Source: Ficedula albicollis (lineage: Eukaryota; Chordata; Aves; Passeriformes; Muscicapidae). Taken from it: a stretch of 64,000 bases of DNA. Shown here in pieces: positions 1 to 15,129 of the stretch. The stretch covers positions 21,716,746 to 21,780,745 of the forward strand of contig NC_021700.1 in the NCBI RefSeq assembly GCF_000247815.1, in the 5' to 3' direction. How positions within the stretch are numbered: the stretch's first letter is position 1; each line of letters opens with the position of its first letter. A program made the position numbers and the translations under genes. Below the pieces are notes generated by a model, which was given only the letters and a program-made list of their open reading frames with translations, was not told where the DNA came from and made no database searches.

Positions 1-3000
1 CCTCAGCTGTGGGAAGACAGAGGAAATTCTTCTAAAAATCTTCACTGAGCTGCAGCAATGGTCACTAATATGAGAGCTCCCCTTCTCTAGCTGCAGCTAC
101 TCCCTGGGAGCATGTACTGCCCTAGAGCAGTCAGATGTTCCTCAAGAGTTTTTGGATGCATGATCAGCCAAACATGGGCTAACATGGGTTATTCTGATAT
201 TAAAGCATCTCCACATGTTCCCTTCCCAACTTCTTACCCTTCAATTCTGTTCCTCTCTGTTCTTTTTCAGACTTGTTCCTTCCCTTCAGCCACCCCTAGC
301 ACAGGTGTCCTCTAGCAAAAGCTGTATTTTGAAATTGCAATTTCTTTTCAATGTTGAGTGGTGGGTGAAGATTCTAATGTAGTTGTGTTTTACACTACCA
401 TTTCATACAACTCAGTGATGAGATCCAGCCTGGACTAGGGTTAGATATAGCAACGGCTGTCAAGGCAACAGAATTAAGATTATGAAACACTAAAAATATA
501 TATGAGTGTGATCAGAGAATGCTTTAAAAGTCAGGATATTAAAAAATGGCATTATAAAGTGGATTTCAGGACAGAGCACCATGGTCTAATGGGTGACATT
601 CCTGACTGTGGTAAAGGACTTGGAACTAGATTATCTTTAATTTTCCTTCCAACCCAAGCCATCCCATGATTTTATGAAGAATCTGCAGCAAAAGTGAGTG
701 GAGAAATTAACAGCACAGAGCAGCTTATAGCTGCTGTAGGCTACTTCAGATACCCAAGAACACGGACAAGTGCCAGTCAGGTTCACTGGCCAGCTCTTGG
801 TTCTAACCAGCTTGATCAAATGAGGAAGCACTGTTCCCACAAACTGGCTGGCTGAAGGAGCCCCTGCTGGCACTTCTGCCCATGCTGGGAGGCCAGCAGA
901 GAGCAGAAGATGCCAGGGTAGTGCCTGTACACTTGGACAGGTTGTAAATGGCCACTGAGCTGCAAAAGTGACCTGTTCAAAAAGTCACGGTGTGAACCAG
1001 GGAAAAAGGCAGCACTGGTATTCAAGGTTTTCCTAAGAGGCATAGGAATTGAAGGAAATATCAGACAGTCCTGAGTACATTGTTTTGCTATGTAACTGGA
1101 GGCTAGAATTAAAAGCCTCTTTTACTCCAATTTCTTTCATATAATACTTATAAATCAGTATAAAGGTAGCTGCAAAATTAGTCACAATCTGTAGCGATTG
1201 CTACAGGGGTGAGTATGCAATCGTGCCTTAAAAGAGCTATGATTTCCTGACATGTCTCCATAGCCTGATTTGAGTCATTTATTTCTTGAAATTTCAACTT
1301 CAGGGAAGGCTGAGTGCACTCTCAAAGCTGTAGGTTAGCACATCTTTTCTGTTAGTCTTTTTTACAAATCTTTCTCTACCTGAAGAAAAAATGCACAGTC
1401 TGTGTCTCTGTGCAGAGTTATAAAATTCTGATTGCATTTCATTTTTTAAGTCATCTGGTGCCAGCATTTTGTAATTGTCTGGAGCCTGCTGAAGTGAGAA
1501 AGAACAGGAAGGAGGTGATTGACAAAAAAAGGCAACAGGCAATGCCTATGACATTTTACAGTATACAGAAATACAGTGAAGAAATTCCTGTACCAGCTGT
1601 ATTGTATGAAGGGAGGTCCGTGACATACAGGTGGAGAGAAGCTCTTAGCTCTGCCATACCTTGATTAGTCCAACCCAGCCAATGTTCTTCCTTCCTTCCT
1701 TGTTTTGTGCAGGAATGAGTGACATTGCCCTCCACAGCAGAGATGGCGTGGATGTTTTCATAGGGTTTTCGACCTCCGCAATGTAAATTTGCCGGTTCTT
1801 CCAGAAATTCCCCTTGTGGTGAAATCCCATGAAACATCTGAACGGGAAAATGGGATTTGTGGTGAAAAGGGTTGAGTGGGATTTACTTTCCTATCAGTAT
1901 GAAGAACACAATAAAGGCCTGGTCCTCTGTCAGGGAATATGGGGAGCCAAAAGAGTCATTACTGAAAATGGCCCCATTATTAGATGCATGACATCCAGTC
2001 AGAAGAACTCTAAAACAGAGCATCAATCAAATGAAAATAATATGAATGTTGTCAAAGGACACTTTTCAAGTAAATTAACAACTACTGTAGCCTGCAGCAT
2101 CCCATGCAGACCATGAATTTGGTGATACCACTGGCCTTTAAACAGAATTGCTTTCCAATGTATTGAAGTGTCTTCCTAAAATTGTTGGTCCTAAGGACTC
2201 TGTTGCAAGGCTCCTCTGTTGTTTGAAGAACAGTGATTCTCCAGTCCCACATCTGGTGGGAAATTATTTTGGATATTTATTTCCAAGTATGGAAGCCATT
2301 AAAGAAGGTTTCCAAGACATTTCATCAGCTGACCTCTACATTTCTCTCATGTTAGGATGCCAGCATAGTTTTATCCTAGGGCCACAGTTTGCCTCAAGTA
2401 ATCCAGTTCCATTTAATAGGACTGCTTTTATTCCAGCAGCCCCTGCACTAAAAGGAAGCTTGTCTCCATGTCTGACATGAGATATAATTATTTTTGTCTG
2501 GGTGAAAATGTACCTGCAAAATGGTAGGTAGAGGAAGGCTCTAACTCATGCAGGTATAATGAAAAAGTAAGCTGTAAGCTGCCATGCTGCTGCTTTCCTT
2601 CAGTTCATGGGGTCTCTATCTCATGGCTTGCGAAAAATCAAGGAAACTTACACAGGGTAGGAACATTGATTAGTCTGATTTTTTTCTTTTATTTTATGCA
2701 TAAGAGCAGCTGACATGTGCAAAAACACTTTGCTAGGTGTGATCAGGAAGTAAATCGTGCCTGCCCTCCAGCATGGTCCAGCAAATTCTTCCAATAGCAA
2801 AACTAGTCAGTTAATCACAGTATTCGCTAACTCAATCTCATTGTTCATATGCTGCTTTTTCTGGTAGAGTGTTGCCCATTGAAACTGAGAGTTTACATGT
2901 TGTTCATTTGAGGCAGGTGTTTCTAACTGTCAAGAATATTCTAATTATTATTTTTCTAATTAAATTAGGCTTTTTAAAAAGGTTAACTATGACATTTTAA

Positions 3001-6000
3001 TTGCTTCAGCTCATATTGATATTCTGAGGACACACTTCAGCTCACCCACTTGTGACTGAAAAGGATGTTTTTCCAATTAAGAAATCTCTTTTTAAGGGCT
3101 TCTCCTAAATGACATCTATTTTACAAGAGGATGTGGACTAGAATATAATTTGTTCCCTGGCTGCACAATCTCATAGTTCAGCAGGTAACCCTTTCAAAAT
3201 GTTTTGCTACAAAATTTTAACCTTCATGATACAAATTGTTTACAGCGTCCAACAGACAAAAATAAAGAATAAAAAAAAATTATGAACAGATAGTTGTAGT
3301 TAATCCATACACATTTCTTTCTGATACATTAGGGAAAATCTTAAAGAAATTCAGAGAAAATTTATAGACATACCTGATTTATTAAGCAGTGTATCAGAGA
3401 CTTCAAAATACTCCATGAAGTAAGTACAGGCTGCTGGAATACAGTTATAGTTCCTTTCACTTTGCCTTTACAAATTGTACCTGGGGTCCCCTACAGGGGT
3501 TTGCACTTTATTCTCTTCTGTACTGCCCAAGAAGAAAAAAAGACAGGAACTATCCCAGGTCTACAGATAAACATATGTCATGACTGTATGGATAAGGCCA
3601 GGTGAGGGGGTTAAAGTTGGAAGAAGGAATCTGTATGGCAGTGACTTGGTATTTCTGCAGCATGTTTAGTGGCTTCTGACCAAGTACAAGGAAACAAAAA
3701 GGAAGGAATAAAGCATTTAAAGACTGAGATGACAATATGGGCCTTTGGTGACAGAAGTCAGCTTCTTAACACAGAATGGAAATTGGATTGTGATTGTCCA
3801 AGAGGCTCCTTGAAGATGAGGACAAGTAATTCATCCTTGTTGAAACACAGAGGAAGCATTGGAGAAATGCAGAGCAAAGAATGATGTCCACTAGTGTTAG
3901 ACCAAAGACAAAAAAGATCTTTTGGCTTTATTTCATTCTTTGCTTGACAATTGGTAGCAATTATTAGTCCAAAATTATACTATCAATTTCATACAAATTT
4001 TGAGTGGTCAAAATTAGAAAAAAGCATTTTGTTTGCACTTAATGTTTGAAATTATGTTTTGCTATTTTAATTTTGGAGTACACCTTGAAGGTAGTTATCA
4101 TTACTGAGGGTTGGTGAGATGAATCCCATGACTGTAGTGTGGCTATCCATAGGTACAGGCTGGTCAGAAGGGACAGGCAAGGCAGGAGGTGCAGAAGGGG
4201 TTGCCCTCTGCATCAAGAAATTGTTGTCACCTGTCAGTTGGGAAATTTTCATGAACACTGTCTTCAGCAGAAAAAAATTAATTACTCAAATCACATTAAA
4301 TAACCCTAACTTAACTGTAAACAGCAATAAAACTTTCAAGAAATATTTGGTTTTCTCTCACTACTCAAATTGTATTTCAGTAGAAAAGAAATAGAATGGA
4401 TTAACTCTTTAACAGGACAAAGGAGAAAGAAATGCTGTCCAAAAGTCTCCACTAACTTCAAAAGCACAAAATGATCAAAATCATGAGTTAGTTGTTAGCT
4501 GACTATAGAATCAGCAGTGCCTGGAACTGATTATTTCTGGTTCTGTCAAAAGGTCTAGCTGCAGTGAACGGAATTACTATAGATGGTTTCAAGGGATAAG
4601 GAAAGATAAATGAGCCAAATGAAAAAGCCTGCAGGAAATTAAATGAAAATACAGACTTCGTGCTCTAACACAATATCATGGCTAAAACTGAGTGCAAAGG
4701 AAATACTGAATTCATTAGAACAAGCACATGGGCATTAAATGTTATTGCATCCAAATAATTTCTGACATAATTTTCCTCTATAGAGTAAGAGGAGATGGTG
4801 ACACCATTCATACAAACTTCCACCCTGTTTCAATTTCGAAGCATATTTAATAATTTTTTTGCTAATCAGACAAAATTCAAGCAATTGCACATCAGAATGT
4901 AAAGACATTCAGGCAATGACCTCTGAATTATGCTGTTCTTCATTTCTTCTTGAAATAAAGTATGTCCATTTGCTTTCCCTAGCTTGTGCTATGTAGCAAA
5001 AAATCTCTGAGTATTTCTGTGAAGGATGGAAATAATTTTGTTGAAAATAAAAATACTGGCAATAAATGGCATAAATTGATAATCCATTACAATATATGCA
5101 TAAAAAGAATACTAGGAATAAAATAACCACAAACTCATATTAAGCTGCTTAAATAGAGAGGAATACATGAGACAGTGCATATAAAGCATATTATCTAACC
5201 ATCTGGTATAAAATCCTTAATAGAAGAGTTGGAGGTCAAAGTACCTGACATAACTAAGCCTACTGCAAACTGGCAGTATGGCATGAAGGGTGAGAAGAGA
5301 GCTTGCTGACACCCATGTCTCTTAATTTAAAAAAGGTTTTACTCACTGATTTTCATAATAGACACATTTAGTACATTATAAACTCCTCTCAGAACTCGCT
5401 GTTTAGCCTAGTAGGCAGTTAGGCAGCCCAATCTTTATAACGTAATCATTAACTTGCTCATTAGTGTGGAAGGTCTTATTTGCTATAAAAATGTATATAA
5501 ACATATCTGTGAACTTTGCACCCTTCATTTTATTGCACTCAGTGATTCTGACTGAAGGGATAAGTGAGGATTTAAAAGGTAATAGGAATAATCTATGGAG
5601 CTGACCCTGTTTCCTTCCCCCAGCTGACTTTTGCACACAGCTGTCTGCACTGTAAAGAGCCTAAAGAATAAAAAAAGTTACATGAAATAGGAGGAATGAA
5701 TATATATCTTCTCTTTCATAATTTTAAATAATGTATAACAAGCAGATCTCTCACCCCAGTATGGCACTGTTGGGTTTTTTTTCCCGTTTTCTCTCCTGGT
5801 TGTTGGATTAAAGCAGTGAGAAGTTGGGATCCAATCCAGGACTTTGGACAAGACGACCCAGAGGTTCAGGGAATCTGGCTTTCACCTTTGTGTAATAGTC
5901 TTGGAAAGTAAGATAACAGAAAGAGAAAATGGCATTAGTGGGTGTCATGTCTGGTGAGCCAACTCTGATTTACCTCAGATGATGCTGGTACAGAAGGGTC

Positions 6001-6127
6001 CCAGGGCTGGGAGCTGTGTGAATCTTATTTGTACCTCTTCTACATCTCTCGCCAGCTGGATGTAGCTGAAATAGATTGAGGAGAAAACATATAATCTCAC
6101 ATAATAAATATATGATGAGAAATATAT
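1..6127. other. No recognisable gene; AT-rich non-coding DNA
   Basis: This stretch holds only short reading frames (at most about 110 codons) that resemble no protein I know and are scattered on both strands, as expected by chance. There are minor low-complexity bits, such as a short CTTC run near 1690 and A/T runs near 3270. I see no RNA gene, CpG-rich patch or clear repeat boundary. It could be intron or intergenic sequence of a vertebrate gene; the sequence alone does not decide. Confidence 0.6.
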
Positions 6128-6132
6128 CCAGT

Positions 6133-7097
<965 letters not shown>

Positions 7098-7102
7098 CCA
7101 GT

Positions 7103-8520
7103 GTCAGAAAAGATTTTGGAATACGGAGATGTGAAGGAAGAGAAGGGAAATACAAATAAAGAGGATATATAAGCTATTTTCACCCAGAGTTACTGTACTC
7201 TTAAGAGTAGCCCTTCAGTTTCTTCCAAAAACTATGCCTTTACCCTGTGTGATTTAAAAAACAAAATAGGCACAATTTTTTTCCTTATTATAAGTATGAG
7301 GAAAAGTAAAATTTACTGTCTAAATATGCCACAGGCACTCTATATTTTCTACCAGGCATAAAGTGGTCTACGGCATTCAGCACTTTAATATACATCTGTT
7401 TTTCTGTGAGTAATTGAGGGAAGGAGTAATTAGGATCTGTTGGTGAAATTCTGATGATGATAAATTACGATCACTAATTATGATGGGTCTTTCCATGAGA
7501 AGATCTATTAATGCTAATATGACTTCATTCTATTTCCAGCAAAGGAAATCCAGCTCCTTCTATCAAAAAGTCATTTGCTAATTTCCTGTATCAGAAGCCT
7601 AACGAGAGCCACCTGTTCCCCCACTTAGAGTATGTATAACTGAGCTTTTCTGACCCTTGACTTTGCTCAGTTGATTAACTGGAAAACAAAAGCAGGGGAT
7701 GGACAACTAAATGTCTAATTAGCTTAACCTCAGCAATTCAGAGCAAGTCTACTTGCAGCAAATTTAGCTTATACCAGATGTTGTTCAAAGATGTTTATTT
7801 GAATGTGATGAGGAACTTACTACACCATTCACTTGTTCTGTGAAGTGTTTTTTCCTTATGCTACCAGTATGTTTTCAGTATTTGCATAGTTCCCATTGTG
7901 GCATTAAGGGTTACAGAAATCTCACAAATAAAGGCTTCTTTAGTTTTTTGTGGGCTGATTCCCCTCCATTATTTTCCTTTTGCTCAGACCTTTTGTTAAA
8001 CTGAAGTACATGAAGTAACTGGAGGTGTTGGAAACAGTTTTACGTTCACAGTTTGTAAATAAACTTGTGTGCTCCTTTGCTTCAAACAAACAGCAACAAA
8101 AGACATAAAAGCCTAAACACAATAGACATCTTTCTATAAATTAAATTCTGTCTGAGATGACATTAATCTAAATCTAGGAATTACAGCAGTGGAAGAAAAA
8201 TAAAGTGGGGATCACATTTTCAGGAAAGTGAAATGTTTTCATGCCCAGAAGCAGAAGGAACAGTATTTTAGCAAAACCTGGACTGCCTGTAGTACAGAGC
8301 AGTTATGTTAACTATCCTTTAACTACTTAGAAAAGTAGTTACTGACATTTCTGCATAGAGAGGCTATCTTAAGACATTTCTTTGTTGAAATTTCCTTATT
8401 CTCTGTTGCTCTTATGAGGACTGAAGAAGGTGCCACTGGCAGGGCAGGTTCCAGTCATTTTCTGTCAGAGCTGGTGGCAGACCTTGCCCACAGATTGCTG
8501 CTGGAGTCAGAGTCAGACTC
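7103..8520. other. No recognisable gene; AT-rich non-coding DNA
   Basis: No reading frame over about 60 codons and no repeat family that I recognise. The stretch separates the solo LTR from the CR1 copy that starts at 8521. Confidence 0.55.
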
Positions 8521-9318
8521 AATCATAGAATCATGGAGTCATTTAGGTTGGAAAAGACCTTGAAGGTGATCGAGTCCTACCATTAATGTAGCGCTGCCAA
8601 GCCCACCACTAGACCATGTTCCCAGGTGCCAAGTCTGCACATCTTGTAAAAATCTCCAGGGATCGGGACTTAACAACTTCCCTGTTCCAATGCTTGACAG
8701 CCTTTTCTGTGGAGGAATTTTTCCCAATGTGTAATCTAACCCTCCCCCTGCACAACTTGATCCGTTTCCTCTCACCTTATTGCTTGTTGTTTGGGAGAAG
8801 AGAACTGATCCCCATCTGGCTACAGCCTCCTTTCAGGTGGTTGTGAAGAACAATAAGGTCCACCCCTGATCTGCCTCCTTTTCTCCAGGCTAAGCAGCCC
8901 CACCTCCCTCAGCTTCTCCCACCTCCAGGCTAAACAGCCCCACCTCCCTCAGCTTCTCCCATTGTGGAGGAATTTTTCCCAATGTGTAATCTAACCCTCC
9001 CCCTGCACAACTTGATCCGTTTCCTCTCACCTTATTGCTTGTTGTTTGAGAGAAGAGAACTGATCCCCATCTGGCTACAGCCTCCTTTCAGGTGGTTGTG
9101 AAGAACAATAAGGTCCACCCCTGATCTGCCTCCTTTTCTCCAGGCTAAGCAGCCCCACCTCCCTCAGCTTCTCCCACATGAGTCACTCTCTAGATCTTTC
9201 ACCAGCTTCATTGCCCTTCTCTGGACACACTACAGCATCTCAATATCTTTCTTGCAGTGAGGAGTCCAAAACCAAACACAGGACTTGAGATGCAACCTCA
9301 GCAGTGCTGGAGTCAAGG
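8521..9318 (-). mobile_element. CR1 LINE, 5'-truncated 3' part, with internal duplication
   Basis: Reading the minus strand, the element ends in the characteristic CR1 tail: on the plus strand it starts AATCATAGAATCATGGAGTC, followed by TTTAGGTTGGAAAAGACC, the signature of bird CR1 3' ends. Moving right (towards the CR1 5' side) come the known blocks with CATCTGGCTACAGCCTCC, TTCTCCAGGCTAAGCAGCCC, and TTGCCCTTCTCTGGACAC, the last encoding the end of ORF2. Similarity fades after about 9318. The copy is non-coding, with stops in every frame. It contains a 214-bp block twice (listed separately), so it is longer than the family layout predicts. Confidence 0.88.
8708..9176. repeat. Tandem duplication of a 214-bp segment within the CR1
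   Basis: Positions 8708-8921 and 8963-9176 are the same sequence at a 255-bp offset, with one visible difference (GGGAGAAG versus GAGAGAAG in the TTGTTGTTTG block). The 41 bases between them hold a further partial copy: 8923-8961 repeats 8883-8921 (CTCCAGGCTAAGCAGCCCC type) at a 40-bp offset with one change. The duplicated copies are far more alike than old CR1 copies are to each other, so the duplication happened after insertion and recently, or it reflects a local assembly error. Confidence 0.93.
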
Positions 9319-9917
9319 CAGAAGTGCTTCCCTGGACTTCAGGCTCTGTGTTTTCCTGGCAGGTAGACAAGTTCTTTCCCAGCACTAGTGCAAATGGGAC
9401 TGAAGAGTGGGTCACATCTGGCATCTCCGGTCACTTCTACAGCCAGCACACAATCACAACCATTTTTTGGTGCAGGGCAAACTCCTTTACTCTGTCAGAG
9501 ACTTGGCTCCCTGACATGTTTCAATTGTTGCACCTTCCCCATTGCTGAGGAAGCCTTTGCAAAAGGCCTCAAAGGCAGCTGATGTGTATTCTGAAGTGGA
9601 TGAGCCCTTGGCACGCCTTCCTGATGGTACTTCACTGGTGTGAGAATAGAGTACCGGTGTCTGGGCATGTTTGGGGCTGTGAGGAAGGCTCAATAACGGA
9701 GCTGAACAAAACACTTTGACTTTGGCCTTGGGATTTCCTTCAAAGGCAGTGTAGACTTACCCTGTCTTCCTGGAGACCTGTACAGAATTCTCGAGAACAA
9801 ATATCTTCAAAGTCTATTTGATGGATGGTTGCTGTTTTAAAGTGTTGCAGAAAAGTATGTATCTTATCCCTACAATTTAACAAGGTCATAACTGTGCTGT
9901 AATCTCAGGGGATTGCC
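9319..9917. other. No recognisable gene
   Basis: Short reading frames of 64-87 codons on both strands match nothing I know. The left edge may include degraded CR1 sequence continuing from the neighbouring element. Confidence 0.5.
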
Positions 9918-10520
9918 AAAAATGAAAGGAATGAGAGCATGCTTATTAGATTTGCTAATGACACTAATCTGCAAGGGACTGTGAGTACATTGGAAGACAG
10001 GATTGGAATTTAAAGTGATCTTGACAAATTGAAGGTATGGTCTGAAATAAATAGGATGCTTTCACTGGGGATAGATATAAGGAACTGCATTTAGGCAGGA
10101 ATAATCAGCTGCACAAATAAGGGAACAACTATTTAAGTAGCAAATCTTTATATGTAGGTTTTATGGATCACAAACTGAGTACAAGTCAACAACACCATGT
10201 CCTACATTTCCTTGACTGCCGAAGAAACCCAAACCCAGTTATTCTGCAGTGAATAATGTAAACTTCAGACTGTGTGGACGTGCAAAATTATACTCCTCCT
10301 TTCCTTAGGACCACAGCTGGACTGCTCTATCCCACTGGAGTATTGTCTGAGTCTAGTAAAACATTTGAAGTGAGACTACAGATGATTCAAAAGGATTCAA
10401 ATGCTGGATGGTCTAGAATACATTACTTAAGAATAAATTGGTTAAATTAGTTGGCTTTAGTCTTCGCATACTGCAAAAATTGCTATGTGGATGTCTCAAA
10501 ATAACTTGTGATGGGCAATT
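9918..10520 (+). mobile_element. Ancient CR1-like LINE fragment (late ORF2 region)
   Basis: The stretch follows the order of the late reverse-transcriptase and 3' region of CR1-type LINEs: a degraded match to the segment coding FADDTKL (TTTGCTAATGACACTAATCT), then GACAGGATTGGAATTTAAAG and GATCTTGACAAATTGAAGG, then the block around 10300-10420 with GGACCACAGCTGGACTGC and GATGATTCAAAAGGATTC. Stops and indels occur throughout and there is no coding capacity. The divergence suggests an old insertion shared across birds or reptiles. Boundaries are approximate. Confidence 0.6.
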
Positions 10521-13500
10521 AAGAAAAGTAATGTGTGGTGTGTGGTTTCATTTGACTAGGCCTGCAGCTGCGACCAGAAATGTCTAAGGGCATTTTTGCA
10601 ATAAAAAGATTTTAAACCACTGAGTTAGACACTGAAATGGTTTGTTAAGATCTAAGGCAGGACACTGATGTTCAGTCTCTATTTGGGAACACCATTTAGG
10701 ACAGATTAGATAAATATATGTCACGAATGATACAGGCACAGAAATAACTGATATTTGTTCAGGTAGAGAGGTAATTTGGATGGTTTTATGAGGCCTTTTC
10801 AAGCCGCATCATGAGCTCTGCCTTTTGGATATGAAGGCAGGAAAAGTGTCCTGAAAGAAGGGCGACTAGGCTGCTTATATTTGACATTGCTGACCATTAT
10901 ATTGCTTTTGGAAGGATTTCTTTCCTGCTTTATCTACAGTTGCAGTTTCTGCATCTTCCCTCTTTCACTATGTCTATTTTCCTTGTCATCTTCATCTTTT
11001 CCACCTATTCCTTCTTTCTTCCCCTTTTCTCTCCTCCCTCAATATACAAGAGCAAATGAGGTTGTCCCTCAGATGAGAATAAATTCAAACTGATGACTTC
11101 TCTGCTGCTGTAGTGGGTATTGTATTGACCCTCACCTTGACCCCCCTCTAACTACTGGCTGTTGAGGGATGCTTCACCGTGCTGCTCAGTGTGTTCTCAG
11201 CTCAGTGTTTGAGGAGATATGCAAATACTGTACAGACAAATCAATTGGAGATTGATCGTAGATAAACCATTTTGACCTCATGCAGAATTTATCTGAATAT
11301 TCAATTACAAAATACTGTCATTGTTAATAAAGCAATACATACACTTCAGGAAGACACAGGCTGAAGAACAACAGTGTGCAGCTGCACACATGCAGATCAT
11401 TTTGCCCAGGATTGAATTTTGCACAGAAAAAAATCAGGATTGAGTTGCACACAAAATTGAGACCAAACACCTATTAGACAAATACAGAGGTTAGCACATG
11501 GTGCAGAATCATGGCATTTCTTCAAAAGACTCACCTTCCCCTACACTGTCAAACAGGCAAACAGCACATCACTCAGTTAGCCCAGGCATCCTGAATCAAT
11601 TCAGAGCTTTAACACTTAATTATGTGTGGCCCTGGGCAAATTCCTTCTTCACTTTGACCTTTCCAAACTTCTGTTTCTCTTATTTATGCTGCAAACCCTT
11701 TGATTTCAACAAAGCCCTGTATTATATGCTTACAGTGCATCCATTTTAAAGGAATCTCAACAGTATCAGCCCTACTATGCATAACTCTGATTCTAATGAT
11801 GGAAGAGAATTTTAAGTTTGACACCTTTTGCCAGCTTACTAATTGTGAGGAAATATAGTATTTTTCAAAGGTGATAAATGTTTGCACAGAACATTTTTCA
11901 CAGGAATTTCTCTACTGTTGCTGCTTTGGTCTGATATTTAGGGCGCAGGAATTTTAGTGAACTCACTGAATGATCATTCATTTAGGGATCTAACTGATAT
12001 ACAGATTAAATATATACTGGTGGTTTATGCATTTAGCATTTTTTATGTATGTATTCTTTTTCAAAGAAAAATCACGTTTGACATAGCCTTAATTATGATG
12101 ATTCAAATCTCTGGTTTTGCCAGCAATTCTACTTCAAGCTGTATTAGCAGAAAATGCCACCTACAGCACTGGGGATTGTAGCCAGAAACAATATACTCCA
12201 TCTTCATTTTATCTTTCAGCACTGAGTCCTTTTTAAATTATTCAGCTGTGCAAACTGTAGGCAAGGAAAGCAAAACCAACACCTGCCCTCTTGAGAAATA
12301 AACGCCAAACCCTCTAGGTAGGAATATAGCTGACATTTATCCAGATGGTGCATGGTAGCTCAAGATATTTCCTTTATTTATCTGCTTATGAAAAAAATAG
12401 AGCAAGGGGATTCCAATGGGGAAGATTCAATTAATACGCAAAAATAATTCAATAGGTATTAATTTATATTAAAGTGTGTAATGTCAGTATGTATAAACAT
12501 GTGGGTACACTGAATGAATCCTCCCTTGAATAAGAACAATAGATGGGGAATATACCAAGGCAGCAGCCCAGGCAGACAGTCAGAAGTGGGATGCATTATT
12601 TAAACATACTAGTTGTGAGTATGTGTTGCACAGTGAGCTAATTAGATTTTTATGTTAAGCAATACTTCTTTTTTTCATAAACTTCCCACTCCACTAACTA
12701 CAGTGAGGGAAAAACCCCAAAATAATTGCAGATTAGCCTTAAAAATAATATAATATTTTAAAAATCTGAATATTTTAGATTAATTTATTAGTGTGCAGAC
12801 AATGAGATAAACCTCTGTTTGAAGGGCTGGTGAACCTAGCTGGTCACACGGAAGACTCCTCCCTCCACCTCTGTGTGCAGGACAAATGCTAAATGAGAAT
12901 TAATAGAACAGCTTTTTACTCAGCTAATATGCAGGAATTTCTTTTTAGTTCACCTATGTTTGGAGTTCAGCTCCAGGTCTTATTTTGCAGTGTCTTTCAT
13001 TGCTGGTATAGACATCAACATGTTTATACTGCTTTAATAGGTACAGTGAAAATGTGGCTGGGAAACCATCTGAAAAAATCAATGCAAAAATAATCCAAAA
13101 TTGTGGGAGGACAGGGATTATACAATTGTTCATGAAGTTATCAAGAGCTTCTTGTGTGCACGGGTAGGGCATAAGGATATAAATACATTTCTATATCTTC
13201 TCTGCACTTTTGTTTTTGCCGATGTGAATTTTTTTCTGGTGAATTGCAATTTGCAGGTGTTTGCTGAAATGAACCCTGGTAGTGACCTACATATTACAGA
13301 GCCCTTTTTCTTGATAGCTGACTCAGGTTATCATCAGCACTGTGTCTCAACTGATACATAGCCTTTGATGAAGACAGAGCAGTCTAGTCTGCAGTGTTAT
13401 TAGTGTTACTGGTAACATAGATGATAACGCTACACTGCTTGACATTTACAAGTGAAACAAAGTTTTATGCCCTTCATTTATGACTATGAGGACAGTGAGA

Positions 13501-15129
13501 CTTAAAAGGGAATATGGAATGGAGGCAAAAATGGTTCAGATGCCAGCGTAGAGAAATTATATTTTATCTTGTACAGAAACCTGTAAAATGCATAAACGTT
13601 GATATATTTTGACTTGAAACTGCAATCTTTACAATTAATAGACCTTTTTATCCAGGTATCTAGAGGTTCTTCTTGTGGTTAGTAAACAACTGCTTAAAGC
13701 TTTGGGATTTGGGGAAGGCGTATGGACACTAGTACACGTAATCAAGCTTCTGACTTTTAAAATAAGTGTCCGGGAGGAAAGTTCTGGCAAACAGATCTAG
13801 AAAACTAATGCATTGCTCATACATGTTAAGATGGCTACAGAGGAGGAAATGGTGGTAAAATGAAGCCACATAGCTTATTTCTACTTTATGAAAGCATAGG
13901 TTTTAGAATTTTCTCTCCTCCCTTTGGATATCCAAAATGAAGACACCGACATCTGGTGGGCTGACCATTTTTTTATGGAAAAAGGAAGGAAGAAGGGGGT
14001 TTAAGACTTGATCCGTCAGACTCAGTTTAGATGCTTACTTTGGGACTAGATAAACCATGCCGTAGAAATGCCTCTGGGGTGAGATGAAGTCTCAGTATCC
14101 TTGCCCAGTCCTCCAAGGATGCATTTTTGTCAAGACGCAGGAAACTAGATGCTTGTGGAATAGGCTTTGTGGAATGAAACAGGTAGTTACAAGAGACATA
14201 ATGTATGGATTAAAAAAAAAAAAAATTAAAATTGATAGTGACTAAAGCTATCTGCCACTAAATGCACAAAATCTCTCACCTAAGACTTTTGAGCTGAATG
14301 CTCAATAGCTGGATTTGAGTTTCTGAGTTGTTTGTGTTTGCTTTTGAAAGTAATTTGGTTTGGACTTTGCTTTAACTCCTCATGTCTGGTCCTGTCCTAT
14401 TTCCAGATGAACTCAAGGGTTAGCAAGCTGAGCATCTCAAGACTATCTATCAAAGCTGATTACCAATATTTCAGGAATGGTCACTTTTGATGTCTCTAGT
14501 CCTGGTTTGAAGCATTTCAATGGACTTCAGAACAAGGGCCTTGTCCATCAGCTTTTGTCATACAAACCCTGATATAATCAGGCTTTTCTGCCAATAATAG
14601 AGAAATTTTAAGTCTGCATATCTCTGTACAGGTAGGAGCACAAAACTTGATGATAATACAAAATGATTGCTTATGTGGAGAACATTATCTTGAAGGCAAC
14701 TGAGGAATGATAATGTTCACAAAAGCATAAACATTAAAACACAACACATAACCAAATATAGATCATCAGGAGGATATGCATTTTCTCTAACTTGCTAAAG
14801 TATTGTAACTGCTGCCAATTACATACTGAGTAATCCTGGTCCACACCTCATACAGCTGAGGGAGCTGTGACAAGTTGCTTGGTATGAGTAATAACAAGAG
14901 AGTACGTCAGCTCAATTACTTTTTTGTTTTAACTCATTTTGAGCCTCCTTCAAAACTTGAAGCTGGAGTCTGGAAACACTGCAGTGCCTGCCATCTGTTT
15001 CAACTGGGCAAAAACTCAGATTCCTCTATATTTTTAAAGTACTTTTAATATATGGAAATATTGGAAATGCATTACACTGTGAAACTTTATCTATTAAAAT
15101 CATACAATGCTTCTTTAGTAGATCTTCCT
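10521..15129. other. No recognisable gene; AT-rich non-coding DNA
   Basis: Several reading frames of 66-86 codons occur on both strands without a recognisable product. The stretch includes a 14-base A run at about 14212 and otherwise no low-complexity tract of note. I see no CpG-rich patch, RNA gene or clear repeat. Confidence 0.5.
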
